A DNA stretch of 64,000 bases from Pseudomonas sp. (GCF_028293835.1 NZ_JAQGNX010000001.1:1-64000), one strand, 5' to 3'. Counted from the stretch's first letter, positions 52,067 through 63,094 are shown. Made by a program: numbers and translations. Notes: generated by a model from the letters alone, not told the origin.

Positions 52067-53079
52067 GGGGTTTCCCTGTCGTATTCGCTGAGTACCTGTT
52101 CCAGCCGTTGCCAGCAGAGTTCATCCGCTGGCAATCCAAAGCGCACGCTGTCGTTATGCGGACGATCCCGGCTGACAAACAAACGCAACAGAACCCCCCG
52201 ACGGGCGCAGAATTCGTGCAGCGCAACGGCGTGCGGGGTGCTGAGCCATTGAAACAATGCGCAGCCACCCTGGGGTTTCAGGCCATACCAGGTCAGCATC
52301 GCCGCCAGACGGTCACTGGCCTGCTCGGCGCGCAGACGTTGCTGGTGATGGCCAACAACGTCTTTCAGACACGCTTGACCCAACACCCGGGTCGGCCCGC
52401 TGACAGCCCAAGGGCCGATGTGCCGCTCCAGCAGTTTAAGCAATTGCGGCTCAGCGAGGACGAAACCCAGGCGCACCCCGGCCAGCCCGAAAAACTTGCC
52501 AAACGACCGCAATACGATCAACCCCACTCGCCACGTCTCGGCGCTCAGGCTGAATGGCGGTGTGTTGTCCATGAACGCTTCATCGACCACCAACCAGCCA
52601 CCGCGCTGGGCCAACCGTGCGTGCCATGCCAGCAAGCGCTCGGGAGGAATATTCAAGCCGGTGGGATTGTTGGGATTGACCACCACCAACACGTTTAGGT
52701 TGTCGAGAAAGAACTCAACTTCGTGTTCGAGCACTTCCCGGACCAGAAAACCGTTACTGCGCCAGGCTTCCGCGTGCTCGGCATAGCACGGTGACAGCAC
52801 CCCCACTTTGCCCGAGCGACGCAATCGCGGCAGCGCCTGAATCGCCGCCTGGGAACCGGGAACTGGCAGCACCTGTGGTGCGCCGTAATATTCACAGGCA
52901 GCCTTTTCCAGACCGTCATCGGTTTCCGGCAGACGCGCCCATGCACGGGCCGGGATGTCTGGAACGGGCCATGACCACGGCGCGATGCCACTGGACAGGT
53001 CCAGCCAATCTTGCTCGGCGATGCCGTATTTCAACGCCGCTTCCCGCAAGCGGCCGCCATGTTCAAGCATAACGTTCAA
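52063..53079 (-). CDS. cobD: Threonine-phosphate decarboxylase
   Basis: PLP aminotransferase fold, [17 protein letters not shown], position in cob operon. Confidence 0.9.
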   Translation of the reverse strand: MNVMLEHGGRLREAALKYGIAEQDWLDLSSGIAPWSWPVPDIPARAWARLPETDDGLEKAACEYYGAPQVLPVPGSQAAIQALPRLRRSGKVGVLSPCYAEHAEAWRSNGFLVREVLEHEVEFFLDNLNVLVVVNPNNPTGLNIPPERLLAWHARLAQRGGWLVVDEAFMDNTPPFSLSAETWRVGLIVLRSFGKFFGLAGVRLGFVLAEPQLLKLLERHIGPWAVSGPTRVLGQACLKDVVGHHQQRLRAEQASDRLAAMLTWYGLKPQGGCALFQWLSTPHAVALHEFCARRGVLLRLFVSRDRPHNDSVRFGLPADELCWQRLEQVLSEYDRETP

Positions 53080-53984
53080 ACATAAAACTCAGCCCCCACA
53101 CACACGACCAATAACCATAACCAGACCCCGCGCTGAACCAGTTGCCAGCCACGGTCGATTGAATCGGCATCAGCGGCAGCGCCTTCGCCCAGTTGCGGAC
53201 GCTGGTGCAGTTCGCCGTGATAAACCGCTGCTCCGCCCAACTCGACGCTTAACGCGCCAGCGCCTGCGGCCATGACCGGGCCAGCGTTGGGACTGTCCCA
53301 AAGCGGCGCCTGGTAACGCCAGCAACGCAGCGCCAATCGGGTGTTGCCCAGTAAGGCGTAGGTCAGCGCCACCAGCCGTGCGGGAATGTAATTAAGAACG
53401 TCATCGATTTTCGCCGCTGCCCAGCCGAAACGCTGGAAACGTTCGTTACGATAACCCCACATGGCATCCAGGGTATTGCTCAAGCGGTACAGGACCACGC
53501 CTGGCACACCGGCGACCACAAACCAGAACAACGCGGCAAATACTGCATCGCTGCCATTTTCCAGAACCGACTCCGTGGCGGCCCGCGCTACTTCGGTGGC
53601 ATCCAGCTCGGCGGTTTGCCGGCTCACCAGATACGAAACCCGGCGTCGCGCCTGGTCGAGATTTTCAGCGCGTAACGCCTGCGCCACCGGTTCAACGTGC
53701 TCGCCAAGGCTGCGCAGGCCCAGCGCGCAATACAGCGCGGCGATATCAACCAGCCAGCCTATATACGGCAGCCAGCTCAAGGCCGTCGCCAATAGCGTCA
53801 ACGGGATAACAGCGATGAACCACGCCGTCACGCCATGGCTGCGCCAGCCACGTCCCGCCGAATTGAAACGCTGCTCGATGCGGTCCGCAAAACGTCCGAA
53901 CGCCACCAACGGGTGCGCTCGTTTCGGCTCGCCGAGCAATGCGTCCAGTGCGAACCCGGCGACGCTCAGTAACGCCACGCTCAT
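53076..53984 (-). CDS. cbiB: Adenosylcobinamide-phosphate synthase
   Basis: [26 protein letters not shown]. Confidence 0.93.
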   Translation of the reverse strand: MSVALLSVAGFALDALLGEPKRAHPLVAFGRFADRIEQRFNSAGRGWRSHGVTAWFIAVIPLTLLATALSWLPYIGWLVDIAALYCALGLRSLGEHVEPVAQALRAENLDQARRRVSYLVSRQTAELDATEVARAATESVLENGSDAVFAALFWFVVAGVPGVVLYRLSNTLDAMWGYRNERFQRFGWAAAKIDDVLNYIPARLVALTYALLGNTRLALRCWRYQAPLWDSPNAGPVMAAGAGALSVELGGAAVYHGELHQRPQLGEGAAADADSIDRGWQLVQRGVWLWLLVVCVGAEFYV

Positions 53985-54631
53985 CGGGTCATTCCCCACT
54001 GGTTTTCATACAGCAGCTCACTCAACGGCCGTACTTCGGCCCAACCTTCCAATACCAACATCGGCGCCGGGTAAAACTCGGCCACCGGTCCCAAGCATAA
54101 GACCGCCAGAGGCTTGGCCCCGGCTGGCATGCCGAGCAGGTCAGCCAAGGCTTGGGGTTCGAACAGCGACACCCAACCCATGCCGAGCCCTTCAGCGCGC
54201 GCGGCCAGCCATAAATTCTGAATTGCGCAGGACAACGATGCCATGTCCATCTCCGGCAAGGTACGGCGACCGAAGATGTGCTTCTCGCGACCGTCCATCA
54301 GCGCGGCGACCAGCACCTCCGCACAGTCATTGATGCCTTCGACTTTGAGCTTCATGAAGTCGTCCGAGCGCTCACCCAACGCTTCAGCGGTGCGAATCCG
54401 CTCTTCCTCTACCTGGGCCTGAATACGTGCACGCAAATCCCGGTCAGTGATCCGAATAAAACGCCACGGCTGCATCAAGCCAACGCTGGGCGCGTGATGC
54501 GCTGCTTCAAGCAAACGAGCAAGCAATTCAGGGGCCACTTCACCGCCTATGAAGTGGCGCATGTCTCGCCGCTCGGCTATCGCCCGATACACCGCGGCAC
54601 GTTCATCGGGGCTGAAGGCCTGATCATTCAT
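53981..54631 (-). CDS. bluB: 5,6-dimethylbenzimidazole synthase
   Basis: Nitroreductase fold, [38 protein letters not shown]. Confidence 0.94.
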   Translation of the reverse strand: MNDQAFSPDERAAVYRAIAERRDMRHFIGGEVAPELLARLLEAAHHAPSVGLMQPWRFIRITDRDLRARIQAQVEEERIRTAEALGERSDDFMKLKVEGINDCAEVLVAALMDGREKHIFGRRTLPEMDMASLSCAIQNLWLAARAEGLGMGWVSLFEPQALADLLGMPAGAKPLAVLCLGPVAEFYPAPMLVLEGWAEVRPLSELLYENQWGMTR

Positions 54632-55923
54632 GGTTTGAAAAGCGCCGCAACCGCTTGTGGGTTGGAAGGGAAATAGAAGTGCACATAAGACGCGGTCATG
54701 CGCCCGTCACGGTAAACGGCCTCAGCGCCGCGCCCGCCATTGGGGCTGACGCCACGGGCAATGGGCTGTAATTGGGTGCTGGTCAGCGAATGGTGATAGG
54801 TATGCCCACGCAGCACACCTTCCGGCAACTCGACGGTTTGCAATGCCAGCGCGGCCAAACGTTTTTGCATCACCGCTTCGCCCGTGAGCAAACCCACCAG
54901 TTCAGCCCGTTGGCCATCGACATCGGTCAAGGCATCCAGCAAATAGAGCATGCCGCCACACTCCGCCAACAGCGGTTTACCTGCGGCATAGTGCGCACGA
55001 ATAGCCGCCAGCATTGGCAAGTTTTGTCCCAGGGTCACGTGGTGCAATTCCGGGTAGCCGCCGGGCAAGTATAGGCTGTCAGCGGGGGGAATCCGGGTGT
55101 CGTGGATCGGCGAGAAAAACGCCAGTTCGGCGCCCATGGCCCGCAGCAGGTCCAGGTTAGCGCCATAGATAAAGGCAAAGGCCTCGTCGTGGGCTACGGC
55201 AATGCGTACGCCATTCAGTAACGGCTCGGTCGGCGCCTCTTCGGGTACGGAAAATTCAACCGGTGGCGGCAGCGACACTTCACAGGTGCTGCCTAACGCA
55301 GCGGCGGCGGCATCGAGTCGGGCGTCCAGATCAGTCAGCTCGCTGGCCTGGACCAGCCCCAAATGACGGCTGGGCAATTCGATCCCGGTGTCCCGGGACA
55401 ACGCACCGTACCAACGCAGGCCTTCTGTCAGGCTGCCCTCAAGCAATTGCGCATGGCGCACGGTGCCGACGCGATTGGCCAAAACTCCGGCAAACGGCAA
55501 ATCCGGCTGATAACGGGCCAAGCCCAACGCCAAGGCACCGAAGGTTTGTGCCATGGCCGTGCCGTCAATCACTGCCAACACCGGCACCCCGAAGTGCCGG
55601 GCGAGGTCAGCGCTGGAAGGTGTTCCATCGAACAAGCCCATGACGCCTTCGATCAGGATCAGGTCCGCCTCGCCTGCCGCTTCCCATAGCAGGCGACGAC
55701 TTTCATCGGCGCCTACCATCCATAAGTCCAACTGATAAACCGGCGCACCGCTGGCCCGCTCAAGGATCATCGGGTCGAGAAAATCCGGTCCACATTTGAA
55801 CACGCGCACGCTGCGACCCTGATTGCGATGCAGACGCGCCAACGCGGCGGTCACCGTGGTTTTGCCCTGGCCAGACGCTGGCGCAGCGATCAATACCGCC
55901 GGGCAATGACGCGACGTTCTCAT
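54628..55923 (-). CDS. cobB: Cobyrinate a,c-diamide synthase
   Basis: VLIAAPASGQGKTTVTAALARLHRNQGRSVRVFKCGPDFLDP. Confidence 0.95.
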   Translation of the reverse strand: MRTSRHCPAVLIAAPASGQGKTTVTAALARLHRNQGRSVRVFKCGPDFLDPMILERASGAPVYQLDLWMVGADESRRLLWEAAGEADLILIEGVMGLFDGTPSSADLARHFGVPVLAVIDGTAMAQTFGALALGLARYQPDLPFAGVLANRVGTVRHAQLLEGSLTEGLRWYGALSRDTGIELPSRHLGLVQASELTDLDARLDAAAAALGSTCEVSLPPPVEFSVPEEAPTEPLLNGVRIAVAHDEAFAFIYGANLDLLRAMGAELAFFSPIHDTRIPPADSLYLPGGYPELHHVTLGQNLPMLAAIRAHYAAGKPLLAECGGMLYLLDALTDVDGQRAELVGLLTGEAVMQKRLAALALQTVELPEGVLRGHTYHHSLTSTQLQPIARGVSPNGGRGAEAVYRDGRMTASYVHFYFPSNPQAVAALFKP

Positions 55924-55933
55924 TGATGCGTAC

Positions 55934-56545
55934 TCACAACTCGATGCCTTTTTGCGCGCGGATGCCAGCCTGGAAGGCATGCTTGACCACGGCGATGTCG
56001 GAGACAGTGTCCGCCAGCTCGATCATCTCCGGCTTGGCTCCGCGACCGGTGACCAGCACGTGCTGCATCGGCGGACGGCCCTGCAAATCGCTGAGCACTT
56101 TTTCAAGGTCCAGGTAACCGTGCTTGAGGGCGATGTTCAGTTCATCAAGGACGATCAAGCCGATACTCGGGTCGCGAAGCATCTCCCGGGACACTTCCCA
56201 GGCGGCTTCGGCGGCAGCGATATCGCGCTGACGGTCCTGAGTTTCCCAGGTGAAGCCTTCGCCCATGACGTGATAGCGCACTTGCTCGGGAAACCGTCGA
56301 AAGAACAGCTCTTCGCCGGTGCTGTTGCGACCTTTGATGAATTGCACCACGCCGCACTGCATCCCATGGCCCATGGCTCGGGCGAGCATGCCGAACGCAG
56401 AGCTGCTTTTGCCCTTGCCATTGCCGGTAAGCACTAGCAACAAGCCGCATTCATCCGGTGAATTGGCGATGCGTTCGTCGATGACGGCTTTTTTGCGCTG
56501 CATACGCGCCAGATGGCGCTCATCACGTTCGGGGGTTTCGTTCAT
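55934..56545 (-). CDS. cobO: Cob(I)yrinic acid a,c-diamide adenosyltransferase
   Basis: GLLLVLTGNGKGKSSSAFGMLARAMGHGMQCGVVQFIKG; start at 56545. Confidence 0.95.
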   Translation of the reverse strand: MNETPERDERHLARMQRKKAVIDERIANSPDECGLLLVLTGNGKGKSSSAFGMLARAMGHGMQCGVVQFIKGRNSTGEELFFRRFPEQVRYHVMGEGFTWETQDRQRDIAAAEAAWEVSREMLRDPSIGLIVLDELNIALKHGYLDLEKVLSDLQGRPPMQHVLVTGRGAKPEMIELADTVSDIAVVKHAFQAGIRAQKGIEL

Positions 56546-56649
56546 CTCAGCTCTCCGCTTGAGGCAGGCGATAGCAAACGGAAGGCACTGAAATTGACTG
56601 CCAGCACGGCCCAAAAAGCCCTGCGCAGAGCATCGCCCGCCGTGATGCT

Positions 56650-56825
56650 GTTGAATGGATCAGGCCGGTCTCCGGGCTCATGAGTGGGAATTCCCTGCTA
56701 TGCGCCTTCCCATGTCGCTTCGGACACAGTGGCTGAAATGCACAGCTTCGACTCATTTACCGTTGCGGGGGCAGCGCCGGGATCGAGCGCTTGACGCGCC
56801 CTCACCGGCTTCCCTGTTTCACTCC
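56650..56825 (-). promoter_or_regulatory. Cobalamin riboswitch
   Basis: Minus strand: ACAGGGAAGCCGGTGAGGGC...CGGCGCTGCCCCCGCAACGGTAA...CAGCCACTG...GGGAAGGC...ATGAGCCCGGAGACCGGCCTG, including conserved B12 box, directly upstream of cobO. Confidence 0.95.
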
Positions 56826-57028
56826 GCCAATCGTTGATTGCGAAGCACCTGAAACACGTCGCGAAGGGTAGAGGGTTGGGGGTAGAGCGTCAATCAAAGT
56901 GCCGCTTGCTTTGGGACGCTTGAACGGTTTAAACCACATACGGGGTCGCGCACCCGGAAAGTTGAACCTCAACAGCTCAACTGCCTCTGATTATTGACGC
57001 GACTTTTCGTCTTTCATGGAGATCACTC

Positions 57029-58375
57029 ATGCCCACAATAAGACCTCAATGGGTCGTTCTGCTGGTAGTGACCGCTGGCCTCGCGGCTTGCGGCGACACG
57101 TCCCGGTTGCAAGTAGCCGATGGCACTGGCCCCACGCCCAAACTGCCAGAACCCACCAAGACGTTGATCCCTACCGTGAACATTGCGCCTGCCGTGGGCT
57201 GGGCAAAAGGCGAGAAACCGATCGCCGCACCCGGAACCCAGGTGGCTGCCTTCGCCGAAAACCTGGATCACCCGCGTTGGCTGTATGTACTTCCAAACGG
57301 TGATGTGTTGGTGGCAGAAACCAATTCTCCCGCCAAGCCAGACGACTCGCCGGGTATTCGCGGCTGGGTCATGAAAAAAGTCATGGGCCGTGCGGGTGCA
57401 GGCGTACCCAGCGCTAACAGGATCACTTTGCTGCGGGACAACGACCATAATGGCGTGGCGCAAACGCGCACGGTGTTTCTGAAAGGCTTGAATTCGCCTT
57501 TTGGCATGGCGCTGGTCGGCAATGACTTTTACGTTGCCGACACCGACAAGTTACTGCGTTATCACTATGAGAAAGGCCAGACCTCCATCCTCGGCGAGCC
57601 GACCACCGTGACTGAATTGCCGGCCGGGCCGATTAACCACCACTGGACCAAAAACGTCATCGCCAGCAAAGACGGGAAGAAGCTGTACGTGACGGTGGGC
57701 TCCAACAGTAACGTCGGCGAAAACGGCCTGGACAAGGAAGAAGGCCGGGCTGCCATTTGGGAAGTTGACGCGGCCACGGGCGCGCATCGAGTTTTCGCCT
57801 CCGGCCTGCGCAACCCCAACGGCATGGATTGGGAGCCGCAAACCGGCAAACTGTGGACATCAGTCAATGAACGCGACGAGATCGGCAGCGATTTGGTACC
57901 CGATTACGTAACCTCGGTAAAAGACGGGGGGTTTTATGGCTGGCCGTTCAGCTATTACGGCCAGCATGTGGACGTGCGGGTTAAACCACAAAATCCGCAG
58001 ATGGTGGCCAAGGCCATACCGCCTGATTACGCGGTGGGCCCACACACCGCATCACTGGGCATGACCTTCGCCGACGGTAAATCGCTGCCTGCACCCTTCA
58101 ATCAAGGGATGTTCGTTAGCCAACACGGCTCATGGAACCGTAACCCGCACAGCGGCTATAAAGTGTTGTTCGTGCCGTTTGCCAACGGCAAACCCAGCGG
58201 GACACCGGTTGACCTGCTGAGCGGTTTTCTAAACGCAGACGACAAAGCCCAGGGCCGGCCTGTCGGTGTGATCAATGATCAACAGGGTGGTTTGTTGGTG
58301 GCGGATGACGTAGGCAACAAAATCTGGCGCGTGACCGCGGCGAAAGGACAACAGGCGCCAGCGGCTACGCCTTGA
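57029..58375 (+). CDS. PQQ-dependent sugar (L-sorbosone) dehydrogenase-like lipoprotein
   Basis: Lipobox AACG, FAENLDHPRWLYVLPNGDVLVAETN, GLRNPNGMDWEPQTGKLW. Confidence 0.88.
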   Translation: MPTIRPQWVVLLVVTAGLAACGDTSRLQVADGTGPTPKLPEPTKTLIPTVNIAPAVGWAKGEKPIAAPGTQVAAFAENLDHPRWLYVLPNGDVLVAETNSPAKPDDSPGIRGWVMKKVMGRAGAGVPSANRITLLRDNDHNGVAQTRTVFLKGLNSPFGMALVGNDFYVADTDKLLRYHYEKGQTSILGEPTTVTELPAGPINHHWTKNVIASKDGKKLYVTVGSNSNVGENGLDKEEGRAAIWEVDAATGAHRVFASGLRNPNGMDWEPQTGKLWTSVNERDEIGSDLVPDYVTSVKDGGFYGWPFSYYGQHVDVRVKPQNPQMVAKAIPPDYAVGPHTASLGMTFADGKSLPAPFNQGMFVSQHGSWNRNPHSGYKVLFVPFANGKPSGTPVDLLSGFLNADDKAQGRPVGVINDQQGGLLVADDVGNKIWRVTAAKGQQAPAATP

Positions 58376-58543
58376 TGGAATATCCGGACGCCAATCTGTA
58401 GGAGCCAACGTGTTGGCGAGGCTTCAACGCGGTACACAGACACACCGCATCGAATCATTCGCGAACAAGTTCGCTCCACCGAGCTCAGACCGCCAAAGCT
58501 TCAGCACCTCCTCACCAAGTGCAGAATTGTCTCTTCTCTATAG

Positions 58544-59542
58544 CTACAACGCTTTGACCTGTCCCGGCTCGTACACTGACTCAACCGGGGCGATGCCATT
58601 GATTAGTGGCGCGCCGAAGTCGGCTTGGCTGACTTCGAATTGATCGCCTGGCTGCGTACGTACCCCGTCAGCAAACGACAGCGTGGCAGTGCCGAAAAAA
58701 TGCACGTGCACATCGCCCGGCGTGAGGAACTGGTTGTATTTGAAGTGGTGGTATTCGAGGTTCTCGAAGCTGTGGCACATGTTGGCCTCGCCGCTGAGAA
58801 ACTCTTTTTCCCAAAGCACTTCGCCATCGCGGCGAATGCGGCTGGTGCCTGCGAGGTTTTTTGGCAGTTCTCCAACCCTCAGTTCCGGGCCGAACGAACA
58901 GGCGCGCAACTTCGAGTGAGCGAGGTACAGGTAGTTTTTACGCTCCATCACATGGTCGGAGAATTCGTTACCGATGGCAAAACCCAGTCGGTACGGCTTG
59001 CGGTCATGACCGATCACGTACAAACCGCTGAGTTCCGGCTCTTCGCCTGCATCTTCAGCGAACGGTGGCAGCGGAAACGCCTGGCCCGGACGCACCACAA
59101 TGCTGCCGTCACCTTTATAGAACCATTCGGGTTGCACACCGGCTACACCGGCCTGCGGCTTGCCGCCTTCCAGACCCCACTGAAAAATACGCATGCTGTC
59201 GGTCAGCGAGGCATCATCTACCGCGTGCTGGTGCATTTTGTCTCGAGCAGACGCACTGCCCAAATGGGTCAAACCGGTGCCGCTGACCAACACGTGCGCG
59301 GGATCGGGATGGTCCAGCGGCGGCAAGATTCGCAAATCTTGCAGCAATTGCGCGTAGTCGTGATTGGCGCCGAGGCCTTGGCTGTCGACTTGCTCAACCA
59401 GGCTCACGCCCGCTTCGATGGCCGACAACGCCAATTCCCGAACGCTGTCGGCGCCCAGCACTTCATGGACACGGTCACTGTCGACCACGCCAACGCGACG
59501 CTGGCCGTTGCTCAATTCGAACTGTACTAAACGCATATTCAT
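58544..59542 (-). CDS. AraD1/GguC-like fumarylacetoacetate-hydrolase-fold protein
   Basis: VLVSGTGLTHLGSASARDKMHQ...WFYKGDGSIVVRPGQAFPLPPFAEDAGEEPEL. Confidence 0.85.
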   Translation of the reverse strand: MNMRLVQFELSNGQRRVGVVDSDRVHEVLGADSVRELALSAIEAGVSLVEQVDSQGLGANHDYAQLLQDLRILPPLDHPDPAHVLVSGTGLTHLGSASARDKMHQHAVDDASLTDSMRIFQWGLEGGKPQAGVAGVQPEWFYKGDGSIVVRPGQAFPLPPFAEDAGEEPELSGLYVIGHDRKPYRLGFAIGNEFSDHVMERKNYLYLAHSKLRACSFGPELRVGELPKNLAGTSRIRRDGEVLWEKEFLSGEANMCHSFENLEYHHFKYNQFLTPGDVHVHFFGTATLSFADGVRTQPGDQFEVSQADFGAPLINGIAPVESVYEPGQVKAL

Positions 59543-59561
59543 GCTCCTTACTTGGCAGGAT

Positions 59562-60899
59562 TCAAGGACGACTGGCGGGCTGCGCCCTTTGGTTACGGGC
59601 GCTGGCGGCAAATTCTGTGGGAGCCAACGCGTGTTTGCGCTCCAGTAGACTGTAGACGACGCCGGTCAACACCAGCCCGAACAGCATCACCGCAGACAAG
59701 AAGTACAAGCCCGACGCAAGGCTGCCGGTGTATTCCTTCAACGCGCCGATGACGAACGGTCCGATATAACCGCCGAGATTGCCCACAGAATTAATCAACG
59801 CAATACCTGCCGCTGCGCTGGCACCGGCAAAGAAACGCCCCGGCAACGTCCAGAACACGGCGGTGCAAGAAAACAGCGAAAATGCCACCAGACACAAGGC
59901 GGCCAGTTGCAGCATGGGCAACGTCAGCCAGGCGCTCAAGAACAAGCCGATGGCGCCCAACACATACAGCACCGCCAAATGGCCATAGCGATCATTCAAG
60001 CGATCGGAACTGCGCGGAATGATCAGCAAACCGATGATGCCGAAGATATACGGCACGGCGGAAACGAAACCGGTGGCGAGGTCGCTGCCGCCGAACTGTT
60101 TGATCAACGTCGGCAGCCATAAACCCAAGCCATAAATGCTCAAGGTGACTGGCAGATAGAACAGCGCCAGCAGTAACACCCGCTTGTCTTTGAGCGCGTG
60201 CAGCGGGTTGCCGTGACGGGTCTGGCCGTATTCTTCCAAGTCCTGTTTAAGCTCGCCGGCCAACCAGTCCTTCTCTGACTGATCCATCCATTTGACTTGC
60301 TTGGGACCATCCGGCAACCAACGCAGCACCGGCCAGGTCAGCAGAATCGCCGGGGTGCCGATCACGATGAACAGCCATTGCCAGCCATGGAGGCCGAGCA
60401 CGCCGTCCATGCCCAACAGGCCACCGGATACCGGACCGGTGATCATCATGGCAATGGGTTGCGAGAGGATGAACAGCCCCAGGATTTTGCCGCGATGGCG
60501 AACCGGGAACCACTGCGTAATGTAGTACAGCACCCCGGGGAAAAAACCGGCCTCAGCCGCGCCGAGCAGCAAACGCATGGCGTAGAAACTGTGCGGGCCC
60601 TGAACGAAGGCCATACCGATGGTGATCGCGCCCCAGGTAATCATGATCCGGGCGAACCAGCGGCGAGCGCCGAAGCGTTCGAGCATCAGGTTACTGGGGA
60701 TTTCCAGCAGGAAGTAGCCAATGAAAAACAGACCAGCGCCCAAGCCATAAGCGGCATCACCGATACCGAGGTCCGCGCCCATGTGCAGCTTGGCGAAACC
60801 CACGGCGGAGCGATCGACGTAAGCGACCAGGTACAACAGGATCAGAAAAGGGATCAGTTTCAGGGTGATGCGACGTATAAGCCTGAGTTCCTGGCTCAT
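59562..60899 (-). CDS. MFS transporter (anion:cation symporter type)
   Basis: 12 TM; AYVDRSAVGFAKLHMGADLGIGDAAYGLGAGLFFIGYFLLEIPSNLMLERFGARRWFARIMITWG. Confidence 0.93.
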   Translation of the reverse strand: MSQELRLIRRITLKLIPFLILLYLVAYVDRSAVGFAKLHMGADLGIGDAAYGLGAGLFFIGYFLLEIPSNLMLERFGARRWFARIMITWGAITIGMAFVQGPHSFYAMRLLLGAAEAGFFPGVLYYITQWFPVRHRGKILGLFILSQPIAMMITGPVSGGLLGMDGVLGLHGWQWLFIVIGTPAILLTWPVLRWLPDGPKQVKWMDQSEKDWLAGELKQDLEEYGQTRHGNPLHALKDKRVLLLALFYLPVTLSIYGLGLWLPTLIKQFGGSDLATGFVSAVPYIFGIIGLLIIPRSSDRLNDRYGHLAVLYVLGAIGLFLSAWLTLPMLQLAALCLVAFSLFSCTAVFWTLPGRFFAGASAAAGIALINSVGNLGGYIGPFVIGALKEYTGSLASGLYFLSAVMLFGLVLTGVVYSLLERKHALAPTEFAASARNQRAQPASRP

Positions 60900-61014
60900 G
60901 AAAGCGGTCTCCATTTATTGTTGTTATGGAAGCTCTGGGGCTCGCCTCTGCCCGTCGACGCCTCGATAAAAGCGCCATCGTCGACAGGGTCGTCCCTCAA
61001 TGAAAATCGACTAT

Positions 61015-61027
61015 ATAGTATTACTAT
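61015..61027. promoter_or_regulatory. Candidate FadR/GntR operator ATAGTATTACTAT
   Basis: Perfect palindrome matching TNGTNNNACNA between divergent MFS and dehydratase genes. Confidence 0.6.
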
Positions 61028-61105
61028 TTGAGCTACAACACTTCCAAAGCCAACCATTTAGGCTTACTTTAACCTTCGAAAAAGCCATTAAGTCTTACAA
61101 TAAGA

Positions 61106-62857
61106 GTGCTGATCATGTCTGACCTGCCTGATAAAAAACCTACCCTGCGCTCTGCCCAATGGTTCGGTACCGCCGATAAAAACGGCTTTATGTACCGCAG
61201 CTGGATGAAGAATCAGGGCATTGCCGATCATCAATTCAGCAAACCGATCATTGGCATCTGCAACACGTGGTCGGAGTTGACCCCGTGCAATGCGCATTTC
61301 CGCACCATCGCCGAACACGTGAAACGTGGCGTGATCGAAGCCGGTGGTTTCCCGGTGGAATTCCCGGTGTTCTCCAACGGCGAATCCAACCTGCGCCCTA
61401 CCGCCATGTTCACCCGCAACCTGACCAGCATGGACGTTGAAGAAGCGATTCGCGGCAACCCCATCGATGGCGTGGTGTTGCTGACCGGCTGCGATAAAAC
61501 TACCCCTGCCCTGCTGATGGGCGCGGCCAGCTGTGATATCCCGGCCATCGTCGTTACTGGCGGACCGATGCTCAACGGCAAGCACAAAGGCAAAGACATC
61601 GGCTCTGGCACGGTGGTCTGGCAGATGCACGAAGCTTATAAAGGCGGGCAGATTACCCTGGACGATTTCTTGTCGGCCGAAGGCGACATGTCCCGTTCAG
61701 CCGGCACCTGCAACACCATGGGCACCGCCTCGACCATGGCCTGCATGGCCGAAGCGCTGGGCACGTCATTGCCCCACAACGCCGCGATTCCGGCCGTCGA
61801 CTCTCGCCGTTATGTACTGGCGCACATGTCCGGCATGCGTGCCGTCGAGATGGTCAAAGAAGACCTGCGCCTGTCGAAAATCCTCACCAAAGAAGCCTTC
61901 GAAAATGCCATCCGGGTGAACGCCGCCATTGGCGGCTCGACCAACGCGGTGATTCACTTGAAAGCGATTGCCGGGCGGATCGGTGTCGAGCTGGACCTGG
62001 ACGACTGGACGCGCATGGGCCGTGGCATGCCGACCATTGTCGACCTGCAACCGTCCGGGCGTTTTTTGATGGAAGAGTTCTACTACGCCGGCGGGTTGCC
62101 TGCAGTGCTGCGTCGCCTTGATGAAGCCAATTTGCTGCCGAACCCGGACGCCCTGACGGTCAACGGCAAGAGCATTCGCGACAACGTCAAAGCCGCGCCG
62201 ATTTATGGCGATGACGAAGTGATTCGTGCCCTGGACAATCCGATTCGTGCGGACGGCGGGATCTGCGTGTTGCGTGGGAATTTGGCGCCGCTGGGTGCGG
62301 TGCTTAAACCTTCGGCCGCCACTGCCGAGCTGATGCAGCACCGGGGCCGTGCAGTGGTGTTCGAGAATTTCGACCATTACAAGGCTCGGATCAACGACCC
62401 GGAACTGGACATCGACGCGACCTGCGTCATGGTCATGAAAAACTGCGGGCCGAAGGGTTATCCAGGCATGGCAGAGGTGGGCAACATGGGCCTGCCGGCA
62501 AAACTGTTGGCTCAGGGTGTGACTGACATGGTGCGCATTTCCGATGCACGCATGAGCGGCACCGCGTACGGCACCGTGGTTCTACACGTCGCGCCCGAAG
62601 CCGCAGCGGGCGGGCCGTTGGCGGTAGTGCAAGAAGGTGACTTCATCGAACTCGACTGCGCCAGTGGTCGCTTGCATCTGGACATTTCCGACGCCGAACT
62701 GGCAGCGCGTCTGGCCGAATGGAAGGCGCCGCAGAAGCTGATATCGGGCGGCTATCGCCAGTTGTACATCGACCATGTGATGCAAGCGGACCAAGGCTGC
62801 GACTTTGACTTCCTGGTCGGCTGCCGCGGCGCCGAAGTGCCGCGTCATTCTCATTGA
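61106..62857 (+). CDS. IlvD/Edd-family dehydratase (sugar-acid dehydratase, probably L-arabonate-type)
   Basis: TPCNAHFRTIAEHVKRGVIEAGGFPVEFPVFSNGES...LTGCDKTTPALLMG...GSTNAVIHL. Confidence 0.92.
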   Translation: MLIMSDLPDKKPTLRSAQWFGTADKNGFMYRSWMKNQGIADHQFSKPIIGICNTWSELTPCNAHFRTIAEHVKRGVIEAGGFPVEFPVFSNGESNLRPTAMFTRNLTSMDVEEAIRGNPIDGVVLLTGCDKTTPALLMGAASCDIPAIVVTGGPMLNGKHKGKDIGSGTVVWQMHEAYKGGQITLDDFLSAEGDMSRSAGTCNTMGTASTMACMAEALGTSLPHNAAIPAVDSRRYVLAHMSGMRAVEMVKEDLRLSKILTKEAFENAIRVNAAIGGSTNAVIHLKAIAGRIGVELDLDDWTRMGRGMPTIVDLQPSGRFLMEEFYYAGGLPAVLRRLDEANLLPNPDALTVNGKSIRDNVKAAPIYGDDEVIRALDNPIRADGGICVLRGNLAPLGAVLKPSAATAELMQHRGRAVVFENFDHYKARINDPELDIDATCVMVMKNCGPKGYPGMAEVGNMGLPAKLLAQGVTDMVRISDARMSGTAYGTVVLHVAPEAAAGGPLAVVQEGDFIELDCASGRLHLDISDAELAARLAEWKAPQKLISGGYRQLYIDHVMQADQGCDFDFLVGCRGAEVPRHSH

Positions 62858-62923
62858 TTAAGGTCCTTGGCGACGGTGTGCTTCAAACACACCGTCTAAA
62901 GCCATCCGCGCCGCACTTGAATT

Positions 62924-62985
62924 TGTAGGAGCTGCCGAAGGCTGCGATTGGGCCGAAATAATCGCAGCCTTCGGCAGCTCCTACA
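62924..62985. repeat. REP-like inverted repeat, arms identical to those at 17981-18080
   Basis: TGTAGGAGCTGCCGAAGGCTGCGAT-12 nt-ATCGCAGCCTTCGGCAGCTCCTACA. Confidence 0.93.
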
Positions 62986-63094
62986 GAAAGCCCGCTGCAG
63001 CACCGAATTTATTCCGGAAGGGGCCTCAACGGTGTTTACGCCCAGCGCAATGCTATGATTCGCCGCATTCACGCTCAGGATCGACCCGCACCCC

